Below are positions 23,745 through 32,869 of a stretch of 64,000 nt of DNA, one piece after another. Under the pieces are notes generated by a model. It was not told the origin of the DNA, did not search any database, and worked only from the letters and a program-made list of their open reading frames with translations. Both the position numbers and the translations under genes were made by a program. Origin of the DNA: Erwinia sp. SLM-02 (lineage in GTDB: Bacteria; Pseudomonadota; Gammaproteobacteria; Enterobacterales; Enterobacteriaceae); contig NZ_JAQISN010000001.1 of NCBI RefSeq assembly GCF_037450285.1, positions 186,001 through 250,000 of the forward strand. Direction: 5' to 3'. Numbering within the stretch: the stretch's first letter is position 1; each line of letters begins with the position of its first letter.

Positions 23745-24944
23745 CTATTTACGCCGGTTATCAGGCAGGAAAGCCGTGAGAATGCCGAGAAGCGGCAGAT
23801 AAGCGCAGATTTGGTAGACCAGTTCGATACTGGTGTGGTCGGCCAGCAGACCGAGCAGGGCGGCACCCAGCCCGCCCATGCCGAAGGCAAAACCAAAAAA
23901 CAGTCCGGAAACCATACCGATACGTCCCGGCATCAGCTCCTGGGCATAGACCAGAATGGCGGAAAACGCGGAAGCCAGCACGAAGCCGATAATCACCGAC
24001 AGCACCCCGGTCCACAATAAGTTCATATGCGGCAGCAGCAGCGTAAAGGGCGCAACGCCGAGAATAGACGCCCAAATCACGCGCTTACGGCCAATCTTAT
24101 CGCCAATCGGGCCACCGATAACCGTCCCTGCCGCCACGGCAAACAGGAAAATAAACAGATGCAGCTGTGCGTTCTGTATCGACAGACCGAATTTTTGCAT
24201 CAGATAGAAGGTGTAATAGCTGCTCAGGCTGGTGAGATAAAAATACTTCGAAAAAATCAGCACCAGCAGAATGCTTACCGCAAAGGCCACCTGGCGACGC
24301 GGCAGCGGGCTGACGGTGACCGCCGTGTTCTTTTTCGCCATCTGGTTTTGCGTCTGATACCAGCGGCTGATTTGCAGCAGCACCACAATTGCCAGCAGCG
24401 CCGCCAGCGAGAACCACGCAACGTTACCGCGGCCGTAAGGGGAAATCACCAGCGCGGCCAGCAGCGGGCCGAGGGAGCTGCCAAAGTTACCGCCCACCTG
24501 GAACAGCGACTGCGCCAGGCCATGACGCCCGCCGGAGGCCATCCGCGCCACGCGCGAGGACTCGGGGTGGAATACCGACGAACCGGTGCCCACCAGCGCG
24601 GCTGCCAGCAGCACGGTGGCGAAATTCCCGGCCAGCGCGAGCAGGATCAGGCCGGAAAGCGTAAAGCCCATGCCGATGGGCAGAGACCACGGCTGCGGAT
24701 GCTTATCGGTGTAGTGGCCGATAAGCGGCTGCAGCAAAGACGCGGTGAGCTGATAGGTCAGGGTGATCAGGCCGATCTGCACGAAGCTGAGCGAAAAATC
24801 GTCACGCAGCAGCGGATAGATCGCCAGGATCAGCGACTGGATCATATCGTTAAGCAGATGGGCAACGCTGATGGCACCGAGAATGCCAAACGCGGTACGC
24901 CGGACGGGCGAGGGGGAAGAAGAGAGCGGGGATTCACTTGCCAT
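23745..24944 (-). CDS. fsr: Fsr, MFS drug exporter (fosmidomycin-resistance type)
   Basis: 399 residues, 12 predicted transmembrane helices, closely related to E. coli Fsr (406 aa). Typical stretches are SVAHLLNDMIQSLILAIYPLL, GHYTDKHPQPWSLPIGMG and GDKIGRKRVIWASILG. Proton-driven export of fosmidomycin-like compounds is inferred from the homologue. Divergent from ushA and located as in E. coli. Confidence 0.92.
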   Translation of the reverse strand: MASESPLSSSPSPVRRTAFGILGAISVAHLLNDMIQSLILAIYPLLRDDFSLSFVQIGLITLTYQLTASLLQPLIGHYTDKHPQPWSLPIGMGFTLSGLILLALAGNFATVLLAAALVGTGSSVFHPESSRVARMASGGRHGLAQSLFQVGGNFGSSLGPLLAALVISPYGRGNVAWFSLAALLAIVVLLQISRWYQTQNQMAKKNTAVTVSPLPRRQVAFAVSILLVLIFSKYFYLTSLSSYYTFYLMQKFGLSIQNAQLHLFIFLFAVAAGTVIGGPIGDKIGRKRVIWASILGVAPFTLLLPHMNLLWTGVLSVIIGFVLASAFSAILVYAQELMPGRIGMVSGLFFGFAFGMGGLGAALLGLLADHTSIELVYQICAYLPLLGILTAFLPDNRRK

Positions 24945-25168
24945 TAAATTAACCTGTCATCCATTTATGTTTTTATACGTGCAGCGGGGGGAATCACTGC
25001 AAAGCCCTCTGTTATAGCGAACAATCTCAGCGAGAGTAATTACCATTAAGAGCTATTTCCGCGCTGTGGTTGCGGCTCTGTCACAAAAAGTGAATACTTT
25101 TGCTGATTATTTTGCCAAAGCCGCTATTTTGCGGATTTAATTGCGGTTATTGAACAAGGAGAAGCGGT

Positions 25169-26830
25169 GTGACCCGATTTAACAAACCTGTTTTGAGTCT
25201 GCTGGCGGTAGCGCTGCTCAGTGCCCCGCTGATGGCGCAGGCCTGGGTGAAGGACCGAACCTATAAATTCACCGTGCTGCACACCAACGATCATCACGGT
25301 CGGTTCTGGAACAACGAACACGGCGAATATGGCCTGGCAGCACAGAAAACGATGATGGATAAGATCCGGCTTGACGTGCAGTCGCACGGCGGTGCGGTCC
25401 TGATCCTCTCCGGCGGCGATATCAATACCGGCGTACCGGAATCCGATCTGCAGGACGCCGAGCCTGATTTTCGCGGTATGAACCTGATTGGCTACGATGC
25501 CATGGCAATTGGTAATCACGAGTTTGATAACCCACTTTCCGTGCTTCGCCAGCAGCAAAAGTGGGCGAAGTTCCCGCTGCTCTCCGCCAATATCTATCAA
25601 AAGAGTACCGGCCAGCGACTGTTCCAGCCCTATGCGCTGTTCAACCGTAAGGGACTGAAAATCGCGGTTATCGGCCTGACCACCGACGACACAGCCAAGA
25701 TTGGCAACCCGGAAAACTTCACCGATATCGTCTTCCATAAACCGGCAACCGAAGCGAAAGCGGTGGTGGAAGAGCTGCGGGCGAAAGAAAAACCGGATGT
25801 GATTATTGCCGCGACCCATATGGGGCATTACGACAACGGCAACCACGGGTCGAATGCGCCAGGCGATGTGGAAATGGCCCGCGAGCTGCCCGCAGGCTAC
25901 CTGGATATGATTGTGGGTGGGCACTCACAGGATCCGGTGTGCATGGCCCAGGAGAACGTCAAGCAGGCGGACTACGTGCCGGGCACTCCCTGTACGCCGG
26001 ATCGCCAGAACGGCACCTGGATCGTGCAGGCCCATGAGTGGGGCAAGTATATTGGCCGCGCAGACTTTACCTTCCGCAACGGTCAGCTGAAGCTGGAACA
26101 TTACGAACTGGTGCCGATCAACCTGAAGCACAAAGTCACTAACGCCGACGGCGGTACGAGCTGGGTGAACTACACCGCGGAAATCGACAAAAATCCGGCG
26201 ATGATGAAACTGCTCACGCCGTTCCAGAAAAAGGGCGAGGCCCAGCTTGGGGTGAAGATTGGCAGCGTTAACGGCCACCTCGAAGGCGATCGCAGCAAGG
26301 TCCGCTTCGTGCAAACCAACATGGCACGCTTAATTCTGGAAGGGCAGATTGAGCGTACCAAAGCCGATTTTGCGGTGATGAGCGGCGGCGGCGTGCGTGA
26401 TTCGATCGAAGCCGGAGACATTACCTATAAAGACGTACTCAAGGTACAGCCGTTTGGTAATACCCTGGTGTATGTCGATATGAAAGGCAGTGAGGTGCGC
26501 GACTACCTGGCGGTAGTGGCTAACAAGCAGGTCGATTCCGGTGCCTATGCGCAGTTTGCCCGCGTCAGCCTGGTTGCCGACGGCAGCGGAGTGAGCGACG
26601 TGAAGATCAACGGCGAACCGCTGCAGGACGATAAGGTTTACCGCATGGCCACCCTGAGCTTCAACGCTACCGGCGGTGACGGCTACCCGGAAGTCGATAA
26701 GCAGGCCAGCTACGTCAATACCGGCTTTGTCGATGCAGAGGTGCTGAAGCAGTACATTCAGGGCCACTCGCCGCTGGATGCGGCGAAGTACCAGCCTGCC
26801 GGGGAAATTGTTTATAAAAAAGCGCAGTAA
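25169..26830 (+). CDS. ushA: UshA, periplasmic UDP-sugar hydrolase / 5'-nucleotidase
   Basis: Hydrolyses UDP-sugars and 5'-nucleotides in the periplasm. 553 residues. GTG start preceded by AAGGAG; signal peptide cleaved after AQA (about 25). N-terminal metallophosphoesterase domain with VLHTNDHHG, GGDINTG, GNHEFDN and GGHSQD; C-terminal nucleotide-binding domain ending FNATGGDGYP. Confidence 0.96.
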   Translation: MTRFNKPVLSLLAVALLSAPLMAQAWVKDRTYKFTVLHTNDHHGRFWNNEHGEYGLAAQKTMMDKIRLDVQSHGGAVLILSGGDINTGVPESDLQDAEPDFRGMNLIGYDAMAIGNHEFDNPLSVLRQQQKWAKFPLLSANIYQKSTGQRLFQPYALFNRKGLKIAVIGLTTDDTAKIGNPENFTDIVFHKPATEAKAVVEELRAKEKPDVIIAATHMGHYDNGNHGSNAPGDVEMARELPAGYLDMIVGGHSQDPVCMAQENVKQADYVPGTPCTPDRQNGTWIVQAHEWGKYIGRADFTFRNGQLKLEHYELVPINLKHKVTNADGGTSWVNYTAEIDKNPAMMKLLTPFQKKGEAQLGVKIGSVNGHLEGDRSKVRFVQTNMARLILEGQIERTKADFAVMSGGGVRDSIEAGDITYKDVLKVQPFGNTLVYVDMKGSEVRDYLAVVANKQVDSGAYAQFARVSLVADGSGVSDVKINGEPLQDDKVYRMATLSFNATGGDGYPEVDKQASYVNTGFVDAEVLKQYIQGHSPLDAAKYQPAGEIVYKKAQ

Positions 26831-26844
26831 AGCAGGCTGTGATG

Positions 26845-26880
26845 ACGGATACGGCGCGCGCTGGCACGCCGTATCCGTTT
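26845..26880. terminator. Terminator-like hairpin after ushA
   Basis: ACGGATACGGCG / CGCCGTATCCGT, a 12-bp stem with a 10-base loop, followed by a short T-run. It lies between the convergent ushA and PACE genes and could serve both. Confidence 0.75.
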
Positions 26881-26882
26881 AT

Positions 26883-27335
26883 TCAGGATGAAGAGCGGAC
26901 CTGGCTACGCTGCTCACGCGAACGGATCAGGCGCTCGCGAAGCTTATCGTAGACCCAGTTATAAACCACCGTGTAGGGCAGGAAAAACAGGAAAAAGCCC
27001 AGCTCGACCAGAAATGCCTGCCACAGCGTTACGCCCAGCATCCACGCCGCCAGCGGCAGACCAATCAGAATAAAGCCTCCCTCAAAGCCCAGCGCATGCA
27101 TCACGCGCAGCGCCAGCCCGCGCTTTACGCGTTCGCGGGGGAACAGACGATCGAACCCGGCGTTATAAATCATGTTCCAGATCATCGCTACCGTGGAAAG
27201 CATAATGGCCAGTGCGCCCATTTGAAAAAGCGGTTTGTTCATCAGCCAGGCGGCAACGGGGGAAACAATCGCAATGGCCACCAGTTCAAAGCCTGCAGCA
27301 TGATAAAAACGTTCTTTCAGCGTACGAGTGGACAT
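26883..27335 (-). CDS. PACE-family efflux transporter
   Basis: 150 residues, four transmembrane helices as two tandem bacterial-transmembrane-pair units. The AceI-type acidic residue E17 (HAAGFE) and the second-repeat GFE (E85) are kept. PACE proteins export biocides such as chlorhexidine, or short polyamines. Divergent from a LysR regulator, which mirrors the AceI/AceR arrangement. Not at this position in E. coli. Confidence 0.88.
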   Translation of the reverse strand: MSTRTLKERFYHAAGFELVAIAIVSPVAAWLMNKPLFQMGALAIMLSTVAMIWNMIYNAGFDRLFPRERVKRGLALRVMHALGFEGGFILIGLPLAAWMLGVTLWQAFLVELGFFLFFLPYTVVYNWVYDKLRERLIRSREQRSQVRSSS

Positions 27336-27426
27336 ATGTCCTCCAGAATGAGTCAGGAAGCGTATTTTCTATCCTTTTGCTGCTAAGATAAAATGATTAT
27401 CCATCGATAAAAGCGATACATCAGCG

Positions 27427-28293
27427 ATGCGTTATTCACCGGAATCCCTTGAGGCCTTTGTTCAAACCGTCGACAGCGGCTCGTTCTCCGCCGCGGCGCG
27501 GGCGCTGCGTAAAAGTCAGTCCACGGTCAGCACGGCGGTGTCGAATCTGGAAAGCGACCTCGGGCTGGTTTTGTTTAACCGCGAAGCCCGTACCCCGGTA
27601 CTGACCGAAAACGGCCATCGCATCCTGACCCAGGTGAAAGCGATTCTGAATGCCACGGCGCAGCTCGATGAACTTGCCATGCGGCTGGCCGGCGATGTCG
27701 AGCCCTGTCTGCGCCTGGCCATCTCCGATTTCTGGCAGGCCGATCATCACGAACACCTGCTGAAACGCTTTGCCAGCCGCTATCCCGACATCGAATTTGA
27801 ATGCATGATTGCCGAGGACGGCGACGTGATCGATCTGCTGCAAAGCGGCAGGGCGCACATCGGCGTGATCCGCGTACAGGATCGCTACCCGGCCAATATC
27901 TGCCTCCGTCGCCTGCAGGTGGAAGCGAAAATGGCGATTTACCTGCATAAGGATCATCCGCTGGCCCAGCAGGACAGCGTGACGGAAGCCGAACTGCAGG
28001 GAGTCAGGCAGCTGCGGCTCAACACCTGGACTGAACAGGAACCGGTGCCGGGAGGCAAAATCTGGCTGGCGCCGTCCTACCTACTGCTGCTGGAGATGGC
28101 CGAACAGGGATTTGGCTGGAGCGTGCTGCCGCGCTGGCTGACCGGGCAGTTTGGTCACCAGCTGCTGCGTGAGCTGCCGGTGGCGGGCTGGCCGCAAAAT
28201 ATCCGGGTGGATGTTGCGTGGTCGCGGCTGTCTCCGCCCGGCCCGGCGGGCCGCTGGATGATCGATGAGCTGATTAATCAGCGGCCGGATTAA
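27427..28293 (+). CDS. LysR-family regulator beside the PACE transporter
   Basis: 288 residues. N-terminal HTH (LEAFVQTVDSGSFSAAARALRKSQSTVSTAV) and a C-terminal effector domain. The 91-bp divergent gap to the PACE gene suggests it controls that gene. Its 3' end overlaps ybaK on the other strand by 4 bp. Confidence 0.85.
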   Translation: MRYSPESLEAFVQTVDSGSFSAAARALRKSQSTVSTAVSNLESDLGLVLFNREARTPVLTENGHRILTQVKAILNATAQLDELAMRLAGDVEPCLRLAISDFWQADHHEHLLKRFASRYPDIEFECMIAEDGDVIDLLQSGRAHIGVIRVQDRYPANICLRRLQVEAKMAIYLHKDHPLAQQDSVTEAELQGVRQLRLNTWTEQEPVPGGKIWLAPSYLLLLEMAEQGFGWSVLPRWLTGQFGHQLLRELPVAGWPQNIRVDVAWSRLSPPGPAGRWMIDELINQRPD

Positions 28294-28769
28294 TCCCGCT
28301 TGGCGATATCGGCAAAGCGGGCATTGAGGAGGGCTGCCAGATCGTTCGGGGCCAGTTCGAGATCCAGCCCGCGCTTGCCGCCGGAAACATAAATCGTCCC
28401 GAAGCCCTGCGCCAGATGGTCGATGACCGTCGGCAGGCGCTTTTTCTGCCCCAGCGGGCTGATGCCGCCCAGCAGATAGCCGGTACTGCGCTGGGCGAAC
28501 TGCGGATCGGCCATCTCGACTTTCTTTGCCCCTAACGCCTTCGCCACTTTTTTCAGATCGAGCTGTCCGGCAACCGGCGTGACGGCAACGGCGAGAGTTT
28601 TATTATCACCGTTCAGCGCAACCAGCAGCGTTTTGTAGACCCGCTCGGCGTCAAGATTCAGCTTGCGCACCGCCTCATCACCGAAGTTGGTTTCGTTACT
28701 GTCGTGTTCGTAGGGGTGCAGCGTAAAGCTGACTTTTTGTTTTTCTAACAGTTTTACCGCCGGCGTCAT
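28290..28769 (-). CDS. ybaK: YbaK, Cys-tRNA(Pro) deacylase
   Basis: Trans-editing enzyme that clears cysteine mischarged on tRNA-Pro. 159 residues, the same as E. coli. Conserved YbaK/EbsC core: GAKKVEMADPQFAQRSTGYL and GGISPLGQKKRLP, with the substrate-binding Lys of VYKTLLVALNG. Lies between ushA and chiX as in E. coli. Confidence 0.95.
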   Translation of the reverse strand: MTPAVKLLEKQKVSFTLHPYEHDSNETNFGDEAVRKLNLDAERVYKTLLVALNGDNKTLAVAVTPVAGQLDLKKVAKALGAKKVEMADPQFAQRSTGYLLGGISPLGQKKRLPTVIDHLAQGFGTIYVSGGKRGLDLELAPNDLAALLNARFADIAKRD

Positions 28770-28866
28770 CGTCTTAATCCTTCCCGTTCCGTCCGCATAC
28801 GTGCCGCTTAAAATTGGTGAATAAAAGTACTGGAGAAAAAGTGCGCATTGAGCGACAATCTGCCCC

Positions 28867-28949
28867 GCGTCAGCATGCGTGCTGATAGATAACCAAAATC
28901 ATAAAAATTTCCTTATTGACTGGCCGATAGCGATATCGGCCATTTTTTT
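28867..28949 (+). ncRNA. chiX: ChiX small RNA
   Basis: Located exactly where chiX lies in E. coli, between ybaK and ybaP. The 3' half (AATTTCCTTATTGACTGGCC) corresponds to the E. coli seed region, and the terminal hairpin TGGCCGATA-GCGA-TATCGGCCA with seven T is the same structure. A 5' stem (TCAGCA/TGCTGA) precedes it. A possible promoter is TGGAGA (28831) with GACAAT (28854). It is an Hfq-dependent repressor of chitoporin (chiP) mRNA. The 5' end is estimated to within a few bases. The 3' end overlaps the ybaP stop codon on the other strand. Confidence 0.87.
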
Positions 28950-29748
28950 ATCCCTGCAGGAGGCTGGGGAGATTGCCCTCACCGTAGAGATGCAGTGCGC
29001 CAACCGCCAGGATATAGCGCCCCGGCGGCAGCGCATGCAGCTGCTGGCACCAGCGCTGATTGCGCTGATGCATCAGTAAATCACTCAGGCTACTGCTGAA
29101 GGTATCCGGCAGCACCGTTCTTCCATTGCTGCCGGGCGGTGCTTCCAGCCACCAGCTGACCATCGTCTGCAGCAGCCGGGCGTTAACGTGCCAGTGCTGT
29201 AACGTATCTTCCAGCAGCGTCATCCCTTCATCCGGCAGCGATTTCAGCAGTGCCAGCTGGGTTTCCGGCCCTTCGAGTTCAATGATCTTTATCTGCCGCT
29301 CTTTCGCCGCCTGCAGCAGTTGATAATCAATACCGCAGTCGGCACGCAGACCGAGCCGCTGCGCCTGCTGTGCCTGAAGCATCAGCGCGACCTGCCAGGC
29401 GGGCAGCGTGTCGATGCGGGGCAGATCGATATTCAGTTCGCCGCACAGCTTTTCCAGCAGCTGGAATCGTTCGGCTGACAGCCGCTGCTCCAGCGGCGGG
29501 CAGAGCGCGCTGTCGCTAAACGGGGAGCCGCCGGTAGTGATATCCGCCTCGACAATCAGTGCATCAACATGCGAAAGCTGGTTGAGCAGCTGCCCCGGCA
29601 GCGGAGACATATTGCGCGTTCCCATGTGGATGCTGCCCACCAGATGCAAATGCCGGTGGCCCAGGGAAATATCCAGCGCCGGATAACGATACTCAACCGG
29701 CCAGAGCCTGCGCGACAGTCGCCGCAGTGCGTGCATTACTTTCCCCAT
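28948..29748 (-). CDS. ybaP: YbaP, TraB/GumN-family protein
   Basis: 266 residues (E. coli 264). TraB/GumN fold with GSIHMGTRNMSPL near the N-terminus and VGALHLYGEGNLPSLL near the C-terminus, the two GxxH motifs that would form a metal-dependent protease-like site. The biological role is not known. A signal peptide is not obvious. Its stop codon lies within the chiX terminator on the opposite strand. Confidence 0.9.
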   Translation of the reverse strand: MGKVMHALRRLSRRLWPVEYRYPALDISLGHRHLHLVGSIHMGTRNMSPLPGQLLNQLSHVDALIVEADITTGGSPFSDSALCPPLEQRLSAERFQLLEKLCGELNIDLPRIDTLPAWQVALMLQAQQAQRLGLRADCGIDYQLLQAAKERQIKIIELEGPETQLALLKSLPDEGMTLLEDTLQHWHVNARLLQTMVSWWLEAPPGSNGRTVLPDTFSSSLSDLLMHQRNQRWCQQLHALPPGRYILAVGALHLYGEGNLPSLLQG

Positions 29749-29849
29749 GTTCCCCCCGCCGGATCGCGTTATTGACCCTCATGCTATCGCGATAACCCGC
29801 TGAGTGACAGGGCAAAACGCAGCACACGCGCGGCCGGTAACGTAAAGCC

Positions 29850-32363
29850 TTAATCCTGAGGTGGGCGATAGCGAATCAGGCGGTTAGCGTTGCTCACTAC
29901 CGTGATGGAGGAGAGCGCCATCGCCGCCCCGGCCACGACCGGATTCAGCAGCGTGCCGGTCAGCGGATACAGTATTCCGGCCGCAATCGGGATACCGCAG
30001 GCGTTATAGATAAACGCACCCAGCAGGTTCTGCTTCATATTGCGCAGCGTGGCCTTAGCAATCGCCAGCGCATCCGCCACGGCGTTGAGATCCTGGCGCA
30101 TCAGCGTGATCGCCGCCGTTTCAATGGCGACATCGCTGCCGCCGCCCATGGCAATGCCCACATCGGCCTGCGCCAGCGCCGGGGCATCGTTAATGCCGTC
30201 ACCGATCATCGCCACCTGCTGGCCCTGATGCTGTAGCTCGCTAATCGCCCGGGCTTTACCGTCAGGAAGCACCCCGGCAATCACCCGGTCGATTCCGGCT
30301 TCCCGGGCGATGGCGTGGGCGGTAATTTCATTATCGCCGGTCAGCATCACCAGCTGATAGCCGCGACGATGCAGGCGCTGCAGCGCACTGACGCTTTCCT
30401 GGCGCAGCGGATCGCGGATGGCAAACAGTGCGACGATCTTCCCGTCCGCCGCCAGCAGCACCGGCGTGGTGCCGTTTGCGGCATGCTCAGCCAGCGGTGC
30501 CGCAATGTCGTGGGTATCAATCTGCTGCTGCTCCATCAGCGCCAGGTTGCCCAGCAGCAGCGGCTTACCGTCGAGTATGCCGCTAACGCCCAGCCCCGGT
30601 ATTGTACGAAATTGCGCAACTTCCGGCAGCGATGGGAGCGCGGCGTGATCGATAATCGCCCGCGCCAGCGGATGGCTGGATCCCTGTTCCAGCGCGGCGG
30701 CCTGGCGCCCGACGTCCGCTGCCGTCGCGCCATTGAACAACACGACCTCCACCACGCGCGGTGCGCCTTCTGTCAGCGTCCCGGTTTTATCAAAGACCAG
30801 CGTGGTCAGCGTACTGGCGCGCTGCAGGGCGTCGGCATCGCGAACCAGCACGCCAAACTCGGCCGCGCGGCCCACGCCGGAGATAATCGACATCGGCGTG
30901 GCCAGCCCCAGCGCGCAGGGGCAGGCGATAATCAGCACGGTAGTGGCAATCACCAGCGTATAGACGATCTGCGGCGCGGGGCCGACGAAATACCAGATCG
31001 CGGCACTCAGCAGGGCAATAGCCACCACCGCCGGAACGAACACCGCTGAAATTTTATCGGCCAGCTGGCCAATTTCCGGCTTGCTGCTCTGCGCCTGGCG
31101 TACCAGCTGGATAATGCGTGAGAGCGTGGTGTTTTTGCCGATGGCCTGCGCGCTGAACAGCACGCTGCCGTCCTGAAGGACCGTTCCCGCATGAATCGTA
31201 TCGCCAGGGGATTTCTGCTGCGGGATCGCCTCACCGGTCAGCATTGCCTCATCCAGCCAGGCTTCGCCCTGCACAATGGTGCCGTCAACCGGCACGCGGT
31301 CTCCGGTGGTCACGCGCAGCGTCATGCCCAGCTGGACTTCATTCAGCGGCATCACTTTTTCGCCGGATTCGGTGACTACGCGGGCGGTCGGAGGCGTCAG
31401 GTCCAGCAGCTTTTCCAGCGCCTGCGAGGAGCGCTGGCGGGCACGCTGTTCCAGCATATGGCCGAGGTTAATCAGGCCGATAATCATCGCGCTGGCTTCG
31501 TAATAGAGGTGGCGGGCCTCCATCGGGAACCACTCCGGCCAAAGATTCACGCTGATGGAGTAGAGCCACGCTGCACCGGTACCGAGGGCCACCAGCGTAT
31601 CCATGGTGGCGGTGCGGTTGAGCAGGCTGCGCCAGGCGCTGCGGTAGAAGTGGCCGCCGGCGATAATCATCACCAACAGCGTGAGCACGCCAACCGCCAG
31701 CCAGCCGCTGCGGTTTTCAGCGGTGAGCATCATATTGTCACCGATCATCCCCCAGCCCATCAACGGAATGCCGAGAGCCAGAGCCAGAGCGGCCTGCCAG
31801 CGGAAGCGCCGCGTGGCGGTCTGCGCACTCTGCTGCTGCTTTTCGCGGCGTTCGGTTTCATCTTCAATAATTTCGGCCGCGTAGCCCGCGTTGCTGACCG
31901 CATCGATCAGCGTTTGCGGCGAGGTGGTGCCCAGCACCAGCGCGCTGCGTTCGGCAAGGTTGACCCGCGCCTGGCTGACGCCCGGCACGTTTTGTAAGGC
32001 GTTCTGTATGCGTCCGACACAGCTGGCGCAGCTCATACCGTCAATCAACAGCTGATAGCTGTCGCCAGCGTCGGATGCCGGAAGCTGGGAAACGGCCGCT
32101 GTCAGCGCTTCCGGCTGAGTTTCTGATTCTGTCAGCGGATCAGACTTTGGGTGGTTGTCGTCCGCTGACAGAGTGGCGTGATAGCCTGCGCCTTCCACGG
32201 CGGCAATCAGCGCCTCGGCGCTGGCGGTACCGGTGACGCGCGCTTCACTTACGGTCACCTCGGCCTGTTCAACATTGTCGAGTTTAGACAGCGTTTCCTG
32301 AACCCGTTTAACGCAGTGGCCGCAGGTCAGGCCATCCAGCGCCAGTAGCGTGGTATGTGACAT
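29850..32363 (-). CDS. copA: CopA, Cu(I)-exporting P1B-type ATPase
   Basis: Pumps cytosolic Cu(I) out across the inner membrane. 837 residues (E. coli 834). Two N-terminal heavy-metal-binding domains (C14-x2-C17 and C112-x2-C115), the CPC motif in TM6 (ACPCALG), phosphorylation site DKTGT, the HP motif in SSHPLARA, and GDGINDAP. Start at 32363 has GAGGAG upstream; the longer frame from 32456 would read back through the CueR promoter. A conserved frameshift signal lies after codon 71. Confidence 0.97.
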   Translation of the reverse strand: MSHTTLLALDGLTCGHCVKRVQETLSKLDNVEQAEVTVSEARVTGTASAEALIAAVEGAGYHATLSADDNHPKSDPLTESETQPEALTAAVSQLPASDAGDSYQLLIDGMSCASCVGRIQNALQNVPGVSQARVNLAERSALVLGTTSPQTLIDAVSNAGYAAEIIEDETERREKQQQSAQTATRRFRWQAALALALGIPLMGWGMIGDNMMLTAENRSGWLAVGVLTLLVMIIAGGHFYRSAWRSLLNRTATMDTLVALGTGAAWLYSISVNLWPEWFPMEARHLYYEASAMIIGLINLGHMLEQRARQRSSQALEKLLDLTPPTARVVTESGEKVMPLNEVQLGMTLRVTTGDRVPVDGTIVQGEAWLDEAMLTGEAIPQQKSPGDTIHAGTVLQDGSVLFSAQAIGKNTTLSRIIQLVRQAQSSKPEIGQLADKISAVFVPAVVAIALLSAAIWYFVGPAPQIVYTLVIATTVLIIACPCALGLATPMSIISGVGRAAEFGVLVRDADALQRASTLTTLVFDKTGTLTEGAPRVVEVVLFNGATAADVGRQAAALEQGSSHPLARAIIDHAALPSLPEVAQFRTIPGLGVSGILDGKPLLLGNLALMEQQQIDTHDIAAPLAEHAANGTTPVLLAADGKIVALFAIRDPLRQESVSALQRLHRRGYQLVMLTGDNEITAHAIAREAGIDRVIAGVLPDGKARAISELQHQGQQVAMIGDGINDAPALAQADVGIAMGGGSDVAIETAAITLMRQDLNAVADALAIAKATLRNMKQNLLGAFIYNACGIPIAAGILYPLTGTLLNPVVAGAAMALSSITVVSNANRLIRYRPPQD
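32140..32363 (-). CDS. copA: CopA(Z)-like copper chaperone made by -1 frameshift in copA
   Basis: The heptamer C CCA AAG spans 32151-32145 in the copA frame at codons 71-73. A -1 slip reads CCC AAA GTC then TGA (32142-32140), giving 74 residues made of the first metal-binding domain with C14/C17. E. coli uses the same heptamer to make the 70-residue CopA(Z). A TCTGAT / ATCAGA stem starts just after the slip site. Confidence 0.75.
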
Positions 32364-32418
32364 AATAAAACTCCTCGTTGCCCGGTTTGACCCGGTGCTC
32401 GGTTTGCAGTAGTAATGA

Positions 32419-32449
32419 AGGTTAAACCTTCCATCAAGGGGAAGGTCAA
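32419..32449 (-). promoter_or_regulatory. CueR-controlled copA promoter
   Basis: On the minus strand, TTGACC (-35, 32449-32444), a 19-bp spacer and TAACCT (-10, 32424-32419). Inside is the CueR dyad ACCTTCC-N7-GGAAGGT (32426-32446). The overlong spacer is the hallmark of MerR-family activation, and it matches the E. coli copA promoter. Confidence 0.92.
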
Positions 32450-32458
32450 GGAGCAATC

Positions 32459-32869
32459 ATGAATATCAGTGAGGTCGCAAAAAAAACCGGCCTGACCAGC
32501 AAAGCGATTCGCTTTTATGAAGAAAAAGGGCTGGTGACGCCCCCGCTGCGCGGCGATAACGGCTACCGCACCTACTCGGCGAAGCAGCTGGAAGAGCTGA
32601 CGTTACTGCGCCAGGCGCGGCAGGTCGGGTTTAATCTGGACGAGTGTCGGGAAATGGTCAGCCTGCTCAACGATCCGCAGCGGCACAGCGCGGATGTGAA
32701 AGCGCGCACGCTGGAGAAAGTGAAAGAAATTGAAAATCATATCGAGCAGCTGACGCAGATGCGCCTGCGGCTGCTCGATATGGCGGCCAGCTGCCCCGGG
32801 GATGACAGTGCGGACTGCCCGATCATCAACCACCTGGCGGGCTGCTGCGCAACGAAAAAACCGGCCTAG
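32459..32869 (+). CDS. cueR: CueR, Cu(I)-sensing MerR-family activator
   Basis: 136 residues. MerR HTH at the N-terminus (MNISEVAKKTGLTSKAIRFYEEKGL), dimerisation helix, and the Cu(I)-binding loop with C112 and C120 (SCPGDDSADCP). Divergent from copA; the dyad lies about 12 bp before its start codon. The SD AAGGAG falls inside the copA -35 region. Confidence 0.95.
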   Translation: MNISEVAKKTGLTSKAIRFYEEKGLVTPPLRGDNGYRTYSAKQLEELTLLRQARQVGFNLDECREMVSLLNDPQRHSADVKARTLEKVKEIENHIEQLTQMRLRLLDMAASCPGDDSADCPIINHLAGCCATKKPA

